Shown here: piece after piece, positions 56,324-64,000 of the stretch
How the letters are laid out: the number at the start of each line of letters is the position of its first letter
Position numbering within the stretch: the stretch's first letter is position 1
Origin: Lysobacter solisilvae
GTDB taxonomy: Bacteria > Pseudomonadota > Gammaproteobacteria > Xanthomonadales > Xanthomonadaceae
Assembly (NCBI RefSeq): GCF_016613535.2
Contig: NZ_CP071518.1
Coordinates: 2,418,001-2,482,000 of the forward strand
Reading direction: 5' to 3'
Length of the DNA stretch: 64,000 bases
Position numbers and translations under genes: made by a program
The notes under the pieces: generated by a model
Databases searched by the model: none
The model's input: the letters and a program-made list of their open reading frames with translations, nothing else
Told to the model about the DNA's origin: nothing

Positions 56324-57280
56324 ATGAGCAGGTTATTCCGCGACGTCGAGGGCGGGCCCAGGAGCCCGCACGGCAGTGTGGTCTGCATCGGCGCCTTCGA
56401 CGGCCTGCATCTGGGGCATCAGGCGCTGGTGCGCCGCACGGTTTCGCGTGCGCGCGAGCTGGGTCTGCCGGCGATCGCGTTGAGTTTCGAGCCCCTGCCG
56501 CGCGAATTCTTCGCCGCCGCCTCGCCGCCGCCCCGGCTGCTGTTGCCGCGGGCGAAGGTCGAAGGACTGCTGGCGCTGGGCGTCGACCAGGTGGGCCTGC
56601 TGCGGTTCGACCGCGCGCTGAGCGGGCTGTCGGCCGAGTCGTTCGCGCGCGCCGTGCTGCACGAGCGCGTCGCGGCGCGCGAGGTCTGGGTGGGTCCGGA
56701 CTTCCGTTTCGGCAAGGCCCGCGGGGGCGACTTCGCCACCCTGCGCGCGTCGGGCCAGGCGCTGGGTTTCGTGGCCGGCGAGATCGAACCGGTACTGCTC
56801 GATGGCGAGCGCATCTCCAGCACGCGGATCCGCGCCGCGCTGCAGGCGGGCGAATTCAGCGCCGCCGCGCGCTGGCTCGGCCGCCCGTACGCCATCGGCG
56901 GACGCGTCGTGCGCGGCCGGCAACTGGGCCGGACGCTGGGATTCCCCACCGCCAACCTGCGCCTGGCGGGCAAGATGCCCGCATTGCGCGGGATCTACGC
57001 GACCTGGGTGCACGGCGTGGGCGCGGCACCCGTCGCTTCAGTGTCGAGCCTGGGCACCCGTCCCACCGTGGACGGGGTGGAGCCCCTGCTCGAAGCGCAT
57101 CTGTTCGACTTCGATGGCGACCTCTACGGGCGCCGGATCGAAGTGGAGTTCGTCGCCCGCCTGCGCGACGAACTGCGTTTCCCCGACCTGGCCACGCTGA
57201 CCGCGCAGATGCAGCGCGACGCGGACCAGGCGCGCCACCTGCTGGCGCACACCCCGCATTCCCCACGAGTTCCTGCCTGA
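56324..57280 (+). CDS. ribF: Bifunctional riboflavin kinase / FAD synthetase
   Basis: This 318-residue enzyme makes FMN and FAD. The N-terminal adenylyltransferase has [14 protein letters not shown] and the ISSTRIR motif. The C-terminal riboflavin kinase has [11 protein letters not shown]. The 158-nt gap after murJ contains short 12- and 15-bp direct repeats (CGGGCGGCGCAGGAT, GCTCGCGAACGGCAG). The start ATG is weakly supported by a ribosome site. Confidence 0.94.
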   Translation: MSRLFRDVEGGPRSPHGSVVCIGAFDGLHLGHQALVRRTVSRARELGLPAIALSFEPLPREFFAAASPPPRLLLPRAKVEGLLALGVDQVGLLRFDRALSGLSAESFARAVLHERVAAREVWVGPDFRFGKARGGDFATLRASGQALGFVAGEIEPVLLDGERISSTRIRAALQAGEFSAAARWLGRPYAIGGRVVRGRQLGRTLGFPTANLRLAGKMPALRGIYATWVHGVGAAPVASVSSLGTRPTVDGVEPLLEAHLFDFDGDLYGRRIEVEFVARLRDELRFPDLATLTAQMQRDADQARHLLAHTPHSPRVPA

Positions 57281-57290
57281 GCATCCCGCT

Positions 57291-60167
57291 GTGACCGACC
57301 AAGACTCCAGCCGCTACAAGTCAACGCTCCAGCTGCCCGCGACGGATTTCCCGATGCGCGGCGACCTGCCCAAGCGCGAACCCGACACGCTTGCGCGCTG
57401 GGAGTCCGAGGACCTGTACGCGGCCATCCGCGCCAGGACCGGGCAGCGCGAGCGCCGCTTCATCCTGCATGACGGCCCCCCCTACGCCAACGGCCAGATC
57501 CACATCGGCCACGCGGTCAACAAGGTGCTCAAGGACGTGGTGGTGAAGTCCAAGCTGATGGCGGGCTTCAATGCACCCTACGTGCCCGGCTGGGACTGCC
57601 ACGGCCTGCCGATCGAGCACGCGGTGGAGAAGAAGTTCGGCAAGGTCGGCGACAAGCTCGACGCCGCCGCGTTCCGCGCCCAGTGCCGGGCCTATGCCAC
57701 CGAGCAGATCGACCTGCAGCGCCGCGACTTCAAGCGCCTGGGCGTCCTGGGTGACTGGCAGAACCCGTACCGCACGATGGATTTCGCCACCGAGGCCGGC
57801 ATCATCCGTTCGCTGGCGAAGATCGTCGAACGTGGCCACCTGGTGCGTGGCGCCAAGCCGGTGCACTGGTGCTTCGACTGCGGTTCGGCGCTGGCCGAAG
57901 CGGAGATCGAATACGCCGACAAGGTCTCGCCCGCCGTCGACGTCGCCTATGCCTCGCGCCATCCGCAGCAGTTGGCCGCCGCGTTCGGCGTGGCGGTGGA
58001 GGAGGGCATCGAGGTCGCGATGCCGATCTGGACCACGACGCCGTGGACGCTGCCGGCCAGCCTGGCGGTGACGCTCGGCCCGGACCTCGAATACGTGCTG
58101 GTCGAAGGCCCGCGCAGCGCCGACGGTGGACGCCGCCTGCTGGTGCTGGCCGAGGCACTGGCCACGCGCGCGCTGGCGCGCTACGGCATCGACGAACCCG
58201 TCGTCCATGGCCGCGTGATGGGCACCGCACTGGAAGGCCAGCACCTGCGCCATCCGTTCTACGCCGAGCGCGACATCCCGGTGATGATTGGCGACCACGT
58301 CACCGCCGAGGAAGGCACCGGCGTCGTCCACACCGCACCCGGCCACGGCCAGGAAGACTTCGCGGTCGGCCTGCGTTACGGTCTGATGGACAACTACACC
58401 GCCGCGCAGATGAATCCGGTCGATGGCCGCGGCCTGTACCTGCCTTCCACGCCGCCCGCCGACGGCGTGACCCTGGCCGGCCTGCACATCTGGAAGGCCA
58501 ACGACACCCTCGTCGAGGTGCTGCGTGCCAGCGGCTGCCTGCTGGCCTTCTCCAAGCTCGAGCACAGCTACCCGCATTGCTGGCGCCACAAGACCCCCGT
58601 GGCCTTCCGCGCGACGCCGCAGTGGTTCATCTCGATGGAGCAGCAGGGCCTGCGCCGCGACGCGCTGGCGGAGATCGGCAAGGTCGCCTGGGTGCCCGAG
58701 TGGGGCCAGGCGCGCATCTTCAACATGATCGAAGGCCGGCCCGACTGGTGCATCAGCCGCCAGCGCACCTAGGGCGTCCCGATCGCGCTGTTCGTCGACC
58801 GCGAGACGGGCGAGCCGCACCCGCAGTCCGCCCAGCTGATGCGGCAGGTCGCCGACATCGTCGAGCGCGAGGGCGTGGATGCCTGGTATTCGCTGGATCC
58901 GGCATCGCTGCTGGGCGGGGAGGCGGGCCGCTACGACCGCATCACCGACATCCTCGACGTCTGGTTCGACTCGGGCGTCACCCACGAGTGCGTGCTGGCC
59001 CAGCGTCCGCAGGACGGCCTGGGCAAGCCGGCCGATCTCTACCTGGAAGGCTCGGACCAGCATCGCGGCTGGTTCCACAGTTCGCTGCTCACCGGCGTGG
59101 CGATGGACGGCGTGGCGCCGTACCGCCAGGTGCTCACCCATGGTTTCGCCGTGGACGAGCACGGCAAGAAGATGTCCAAGTCGATCGGCAACACGGTCGA
59201 GCCGCAGAAGGTGATCAACGCGATGGGCGCCGACGTCCTGCGCCTGTGGATCGCCTCCACCGACTACCGCAACGAGATGTCGGTCTCCGACAACATCCTC
59301 AAGCGCAGCGGCGATGCGTACCGCCGCATCCGCAACACGGCGCGCTTCCTGCTGGCCAACCTGGCCGGCTTCGATCCCGCCGCGCACCTGCGCCCGCTGG
59401 ACGACATGGTCGCGCTGGACCGGTGGATCGTCCATCGCGCCCACGAGCTGCAGGTGCAGATCGCCGACGCCTACGACCGCTACGACTTCGCGGCGATCGT
59501 GCAGATGCTGTCGAACTTCTGCAGCGTCGACCTGGGCTCGCTGTACCTGGACGTCACCAAGGATCGCCTGTACACGATGCGCGAGGATTCGCGCGGCCGC
59601 CGTTCGGCGCAGAGCGCGATGTACCGCATCGCCGAGGCGTTCGTGCGCTGGATCGCGCCGATCCTGAGCTTCACGGCCGACGAGATCTGGCGCCACCTGC
59701 CGGCCAACACCGACGCCGGTCCGCGCGAGGGCAACGTGCTGTTCACCACCTGGTACGAGGGCCTGGCGCCCCTGCCGGCGGATGCGCCGCTGTCGGCGGC
59801 CGACTTCGACCGCCTGCTGGCCCTGCGCGAGGAGGTCAGCCGCACGCTGGAGCCGATGCGCGCCGCCGAGGCGATCGGCGCCGCGTTGCAGGCGCAGATC
59901 GTCCTGCGCTGCGGCGTGGCCGACCAGAACTGGCTGGCGCCGTTCGAGAACGAACTGCGCTTCCTGCTCATCAGCGGCGATGTGGAAGTGCTGGCCGACG
60001 ACGCGGTGAAGGACATCGCCGTCATGGCCACGCCCACGGCGAAATCCAAGTGCGTGCGCTGCTGGCACTATCGTGCGGACGTCGGCGCCAACGCGTCGCA
60101 TCCGGAATTGTGTGGCCGCTGCGTCGACAACGTCGACGGCGACGGCGAAGACCGCAGGTGGTTCTGA
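57291..60167 (+). CDS. ileS: Isoleucyl-tRNA synthetase, with an in-frame amber codon
   Basis: This class-I synthetase charges tRNA-Ile. With the TAG read through, it is 958 residues: HIGH at 71-74, KMSKS in [10 protein letters not shown], the editing domain between, and a C-terminal zinc motif (CVRCW...CGRC). GTG 57291 starts [18 protein letters not shown] at 58770-58772 replaces codon 494 within the conserved [13 protein letters not shown] segment, where the residue is normally Trp (TGG, one base different). Both sides are otherwise perfectly conserved, so a sequence error is most likely. The stop overlaps lspA (TGATG). Confidence 0.93.
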
Positions 60168-60682
60168 TGACGAACAATGTTCCCGTGCGCCCCAACGCGC
60201 TTGTCTGGCTGGTGCTGTCCGCGGTCGTGATCGGCCTGGACCAGTGGAGCAAGCAGTGGGTGATGTCCTCCCTGCCGGAGTTCACCCCCGTCCCCGTCGT
60301 GGATGGCTTCTGGAACTGGTACCGCACCTACAACACCGGCGCGGCATTCAGTTTCCTGAGCGACGCCGGCGGCTGGCAGAAGTACCTGTTCTCCGCGCTG
60401 GCCTTCGGCATCAGCGGGTTGCTGGCGTGGTTGCTGGCGCGCACGCCGCGCGCGGACTGGAAGACCGCGATGCCCTTCGCCCTGGTCATCGGCGGGGCCA
60501 TCGGCAACGTGATCGACCGGCTGGTGCACGGCAAGGTCATCGATTTCATCCAGTGGTACTGGCAGGACTTCCATTGGCCGGCGTTCAACATCGCCGACTC
60601 GGCCATCGTGGCCGGCGCGATCGGCATCGCCCTGTTCGGCCTGTTGGGCGGGCGTAAGGCTGCCGTCGGCGGCCGGGCGTAG
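60167..60682 (+). CDS. lspA: Signal peptidase II (lipoprotein)
   Basis: This 171-residue membrane aspartic protease has four helices. The catalytic aspartates are Asp117 in [10 protein letters not shown] and Asp144 in NIADSAIV. It removes signal peptides from prolipoproteins. It is coupled to ileS and is the standard partner in the ileS-lspA-ispH order. Confidence 0.96.
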   Translation: MTNNVPVRPNALVWLVLSAVVIGLDQWSKQWVMSSLPEFTPVPVVDGFWNWYRTYNTGAAFSFLSDAGGWQKYLFSALAFGISGLLAWLLARTPRADWKTAMPFALVIGGAIGNVIDRLVHGKVIDFIQWYWQDFHWPAFNIADSAIVAGAIGIALFGLLGGRKAAVGGRA

Positions 60683-60691
60683 AATTGCCGC

Positions 60692-61642
60692 ATGGATGTC
60701 CTGCTCGCCAATCCCCGCGGCTTCTGCGCCGGTGTCGACCGCGCGATCGAGATCGTCAAGCGCGCCCTGGAAACCCTGGGCGCGCCGATCTACGTGCGCC
60801 ATGAAGTGGTGCACAACCGCTTCGTGGTGGACGACCTCAAGAGCCGGGGGGCGGTGTTCGTCGAGGAACTCGACGAAGTGCCCGACGGCGCCACCGTCAT
60901 CTTCAGCGCCCACGGCGTCTCGCAGGCGGTGCGCACCGAAGCGGCCCGTCGCGGCCTGAAGGTCTTCGACGCCACCTGTCCGCTGGTGACCAAGGTCCAC
61001 CTGGAAGTCGCGCGCAATTGCCGTGCGGGGCGCGACGTCGTGCTGATCGGCCATGCCGGCCATCCCGAGGTCGAAGGCACGATGGGCCAGTGGCGGCGCG
61101 AGGCCGGCACGGGTCAGATCTACCTGGTGGAAGACATCGAGGATGTGCAGGCGCTGGAGATCTCCCAGCCCGGCAATGTCGCATTCACCACGCAGACCAC
61201 GCTGTCCGTCGACGACACCCGCAGCGTCATCGAAGCGCTCAAGACCCGGTTCCCGCAGATCCAGGGGCCCAAGAACGACGACATCTGCTACGCCACCCAG
61301 AACCGCCAGGACGCCGTGCGCGAGCTGGCCAGCCGTTGCGACCTGGTGCTGGTGGTCGGTTCGCCCAACAGTTCCAACTCCAACCGCCTGCGCGAGCTGG
61401 CCGAGCGCGAAGGCGTAGCGGCCTACCTGATCGACGGCGCGGATGAGATCGATCCGCGCTGGGTCGACGGCCGCAAGCGGATCGGCATCACGGCCGGCGC
61501 CTCGGCCCCCGAGGTCCTGGTCCGCGGCGTGATCGCGCGGCTGGAGGAACTGGGCGCCAGCGGCGTGGCCGAACTCGACGGCGAGCCGGAGGACATGGTG
61601 TTCGCCCTGCCCAAGGAATTGCGCCTGCAACTGGTGGATTGA
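60692..61642 (+). CDS. ispH: 4-hydroxy-3-methylbut-2-enyl diphosphate reductase
   Basis: This 316-residue Fe-S enzyme performs the last step of the MEP isoprenoid pathway. The three cluster cysteines are Cys12 ([13 protein letters not shown]), Cys96 (DATCPLV) and Cys199 ([11 protein letters not shown]). His41 and His124-type substrate residues are also present ([16 protein letters not shown]). It starts 9 nt after lspA. Confidence 0.97.
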   Translation: MDVLLANPRGFCAGVDRAIEIVKRALETLGAPIYVRHEVVHNRFVVDDLKSRGAVFVEELDEVPDGATVIFSAHGVSQAVRTEAARRGLKVFDATCPLVTKVHLEVARNCRAGRDVVLIGHAGHPEVEGTMGQWRREAGTGQIYLVEDIEDVQALEISQPGNVAFTTQTTLSVDDTRSVIEALKTRFPQIQGPKNDDICYATQNRQDAVRELASRCDLVLVVGSPNSSNSNRLRELAEREGVAAYLIDGADEIDPRWVDGRKRIGITAGASAPEVLVRGVIARLEELGASGVAELDGEPEDMVFALPKELRLQLVD

Positions 61643-61786
61643 GCGGCGTCCGCGCGGCCCGGATCGCGGGTCGTCGCGGGTTGCACGGGCGCGCGGCACT
61701 TTCGCGCCCCGCATGTAACCGGCCCGGGCGTTGGCGGAAGATGTCGTCCGGCTTCCGGAACCCACGGGACACGTGGACGCGTATGG

Positions 61787-62074
61787 CGGGACTGTCTCCG
61801 GGACTCTCGGCACATCTGCCCGCATATGTCGGGACACTCTCCGGAACTGTCGCGACATATGCCCGCATATGTCGGGACACTCTCCGGGACTGTCGCCACA
61901 TATGCCTGCATATGTCGGGACACTCTCCGGGACTGTCGCGACATATGCCCGCATATGTCGGGACACTCTCCGGAACTGCCGCGACATATGCCCGCATATG
62001 TCGGGACACTCGCCGGAACTCTCGGGACACATGCCCGCATATGCCGGGACAGTGTCCGGAACGCTCGAGACATC
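61787..62074. repeat. Tandem array of a 43-bp hairpin-forming repeat, seven units
   Basis: Units beginning CGGGACACTCTCCGG start at 61787 (degenerate), 61830, 61873, 61916, 61959, 62002 and 62045, always 43 bp apart. Each contains the palindrome CGACATATG-CCCG-CATATGTCG. As 43 is not a multiple of three and the unit has no stop codon, all three frames stay open across it, which produces spurious ORFs. It fills much of the 670-nt gap 61643-62312 after ispH; the rest shows nothing. Confidence 0.92.
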
Positions 62075-62312
62075 CTTCAGGCGTCGCTGGCCTGAATCCA
62101 GTATTCCGCGAGCAGTTCCAGCCTGTCGGCTCACCGGTCCGGATCCCGCGGAGCGGCGCAGGGATATCTCAACGGGTATCCAGCCTGGATCACCGGTGCC
62201 CGGGCTCCGCGGCGCGCAATCGGCCCGGCGGGGCGCGGGACCACCCGTAGCCGCCACGCCCGCCCGCTGAATTGACCTGACGCGGGCCGGCCGCCTACAA
62301 TTCCGCCCCTTC

Positions 62313-62388
62313 GCCGGAATAGCTCAGTTGGTAGAGCGGCGCATTCGTAATGCGTAGGTCGTAGGTTCGATTCCTATTTCCGGCACCA
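62313..62388 (+). tRNA. tRNA-Thr(CGT)
   Basis: This 76-nt gene including encoded CCA has acceptor GCCGGAA/TTCCGGC, D-arm GCTCAGTTGGTAGAGC, anticodon loop TTCGTAA (anticodon CGT) and T-loop TTCGATT. It is preceded by TACAATTCCG-type promoter sequence and followed by a terminator. Confidence 0.96.
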
Positions 62389-62401
62389 GCAAGACAACCA
62401 G

Positions 62402-62430
62402 GCCGCCTTCGGGCGGCTTCGTTGTTTTCG
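62402..62430 (+). terminator. Terminator of tRNA-Thr
   Basis: GCCGCC-TTCG-GGCGGC (62402-62417) is followed by TTCGTTGTTTT. Confidence 0.8.
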
Positions 62431-62563
62431 GGTTCCGCTGAACCGGCAGCGGGTGCCGCAAAGGGGCGGTGAGCCGACGTCCGGATGGTCGCGCCCATGC
62501 CGCCGACGCAGGCGGTCGTGCTTTGCGGCGACCTCGCCGGACCTATTTGCTAGGGTTGTCCCC

Positions 62564-63289
62564 ATGACCGAATTCGGCACATCCCCCAATCGCGTGGCCC
62601 TGTGGACCGCATTCCTGCGGGAACGGCAGGTGCGCAGCATGGCCGAAGTGGGTGTCTACCGGGGCAAGTTCGCCGCCCACCTGCTGGCCAATCTCCCCGA
62701 GCTGTCGCGCTACGTGATGATCGACCCGTGGCGGAACATCCCGGAGTGGAACAAGCCGCTCAACAAGGACGACGCCACCTTCGAGCGGGTCTACCAGGAC
62801 TGCCTGGCGGCCACGGACTTCGCCGCGGACCGGCGGCAGGTGCTGCGCGGCAGGACGACCGAGGTGGTCAGCCAGATTCCCGACGGCTCGCTCGATTTCG
62901 CCTATATCGACGGGGACCACACCCTGCGGGGCATCACGATCGACCTGGTCGCGATGTACCCGAAGGTTCGCGAGGGCGGCTGGATCGCCGGTGACGATTT
63001 CTGCCGCTCCATCTGGCAGCACAACGCCTCCTTCGAGCCCACGCTGGTCTTCCCGCTGGCGGTGCACTTTGCCGAGGCCCTGGGGCTGACGATCCATGCG
63101 CTGCCGCACGAGCAGTTCCTGATCCACAAGCAGCCGGGCACGTTCCGGTTCGTGGACACCGTCGGCGGTTATGAAGACGCCTGCCTCAAGTCGCAGTTCA
63201 TCGATGCCTGCGGTCCAGGTCCGCGCGACGGCGGGCCGCGCGACGGCGGGCCGCGCGACGTCTCGCATGGCGAGACAGCCAGCGTCTAA
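62564..63289 (+). CDS. Class I SAM-dependent methyltransferase (Methyltransferase_24-like)
   Basis: This 241-residue protein has a Rossmann core: SMAEVGVYRGKFAAHLL is the SAM motif I and LDFAYIDGDHTLRGITIDL the later acidic motif. The pattern resembles the family of sugar/small-molecule O-methyltransferases; the substrate is unknown. The last residues form a short repeat (PRDGGPRDGGPRD) from a 12-bp tandem duplication at 63219-63258. ATG 62564 is used because the upstream frame is Arg-rich and crosses the tRNA terminator region. Confidence 0.8.
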   Translation: MTEFGTSPNRVALWTAFLRERQVRSMAEVGVYRGKFAAHLLANLPELSRYVMIDPWRNIPEWNKPLNKDDATFERVYQDCLAATDFAADRRQVLRGRTTEVVSQIPDGSLDFAYIDGDHTLRGITIDLVAMYPKVREGGWIAGDDFCRSIWQHNASFEPTLVFPLAVHFAEALGLTIHALPHEQFLIHKQPGTFRFVDTVGGYEDACLKSQFIDACGPGPRDGGPRDGGPRDVSHGETASV

Positions 63290-63319
63290 GCTGACGATCC
63301 TCCCGCTCTCTCCGAAGAC

Positions 63320-64000
63320 ATGGCCAAGTCCGCCGGCAAGTCCAAGCTCGCCTACGTCTGCAGCGAATGCGGCGCCGAATCCAGCAAATGGCAGGGCCAG
63401 TGCGGTGAATGCGGCGCGTGGAACGCGCTCAGTGAATTCGTCGTGGAGCCGGCGTCCGCGGCCAAGGGCGTCGCGGCCAGCCGTCGCGGTAGCTGGGCCG
63501 GAGCGGTGGCGGCGCCGGCCGTCACCGCGCTGAAGGATGTCCGGCATCAGGAAGACGCACGGGTCTCCACCGGTATCGGGGAGTTCGACCGCGTGCTGGG
63601 CGGTGGACTCGTCCACGGTTCGGTCGTGCTGGTCGGCGGCGACCCGGGCATCGGCAAGTCCACGCTGCTGCTGCAGGCCGTCAGCCGCCTCGCGTCGACG
63701 CTGCCCGGCCTCTACGTCACCGGTGAGGAATCCCTGGCCCAGGTCGCCGGTCGTGGCGCCCGCCTCGGGCTGCCGCTGGAGGGCGTGGATGCGCTGGCGG
63801 AAACCTGCATCGAGCGCATCCTCGAACAGGCCGCGGCCACGCGCCCGCAGGTGATCATCGCCGACTCCGTGCAGACCCTGTGGACCGAATCGCTGACCGC
63901 CGCGCCGGGATCGGTCAGCCAGGTGCGTGAATCGGCGGCGCGCCTGGTGCGCTACGCCAAGGAAACCGGCACCGCGGTGTTCCTGGTCGGCCACGTGACC
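63320..64000 (+). CDS. radA: DNA repair protein RadA, N-terminal part
   Basis: The first 227 codons lie in the window, and the gene runs off the edge. RadA is a RecA-like helicase that promotes branch migration. The C4 zinc motif uses Cys14, Cys17, Cys28 and Cys31 (CSECGAESSKWQGQCGEC). Walker A GGDPGIGKST is at 106-115, and IIADSVQTLWTE follows. The start ATG lies 30 nt after the methyltransferase stop. Confidence 0.95.
   Translation, partial: MAKSAGKSKLAYVCSECGAESSKWQGQCGECGAWNALSEFVVEPASAAKGVAASRRGSWAGAVAAPAVTALKDVRHQEDARVSTGIGEFDRVLGGGLVHGSVVLVGGDPGIGKSTLLLQAVSRLASTLPGLYVTGEESLAQVAGRGARLGLPLEGVDALAETCIERILEQAAATRPQVIIADSVQTLWTESLTAAPGSVSQVRESAARLVRYAKETGTAVFLVGHVT

Noticed and set aside
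58770..58772. Reassignment of TAG to a sense codon
   Set aside because: Several intact genes in the window end in TAG (for example asnB, lspA, the rhodanese gene and the PCu(A)C gene), so the organism uses TAG as a normal stop.
61787..62074. Regular 43-bp repeat resembling a CRISPR array
   Set aside because: The whole 43-bp unit is repeated, with no variable spacers. The several long reading frames through it arise because the unit lacks stop codons in every frame.

Overview
The window is GC-rich, densely coded bacterial chromosome. The gene order rplU-rpmA-obgE-rpsT-murJ-ribF-ileS-lspA-ispH-tRNA-radA, together with the content elsewhere, points to a gammaproteobacterium of the family Xanthomonadaceae (Lysobacter/Luteimonas type). 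That assignment rests on gene order and protein style, not on a 16S gene.

Layout. 0-11 kb: the end of dapE, a membrane-anchored penicillin acylase (-), asnB behind a leader peptide and attenuator, a GAF-GAF-GGDEF-EAL protein, tpm and parC. 11-23 kb: an XRE-cupin regulator divergent from an accessory block with two serine hydrolases, an enolase-superfamily epimerase (DgcA-like), a POT transporter, a TonB receptor, a DUF1611 protein (DgcN-like) and a YkvI-like permease. This block looks like a system for taking up and degrading D-glutamate or D-amino-acid peptides. A shared operator-like motif precedes both halves. 23-30 kb: an outer-membrane channel-like protein, carbonic anhydrase, tRNA-Leu, rnr, rlmB, a guanidine-II riboswitch in front of an SMR exporter, and rnt. 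30-33 kb: an ECF sigma factor and a bufferin-type RiPP operon (precursor with six EGKCG motifs and two EF-hands, an MNIO/DUF692 enzyme and a DUF2063 partner). 33-41.5 kb: the phosphate regulon phoU-pstB-pstA-pstC, two pstS genes with Pho boxes, and an OprP-like porin, with repeats between them. 41.5-51 kb: nth, crotonases, an FKBP-like protein, Nudix, rhodanese, a PCu(A)C copper protein, thioesterase and uvrA. 52-64 kb: the ribosomal/cell-envelope housekeeping block up to radA, which runs off the end.

Intergenic DNA carries several unrelated repeat arrays: a dispersed palindrome that is also tandem with a 45-bp period, and tandem repeats with periods of 87, 21 and 43 bp. None is a CRISPR.

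Five conserved genes carry disruptions: single-base frameshifts in asnB, rnr and pstC, and in-frame amber codons in ileS and the N-terminal part of nth. Because ileS is normally essential and rnr/pstC are otherwise well conserved, base-level errors in the assembly are the simplest explanation, but this cannot be settled from the sequence alone.
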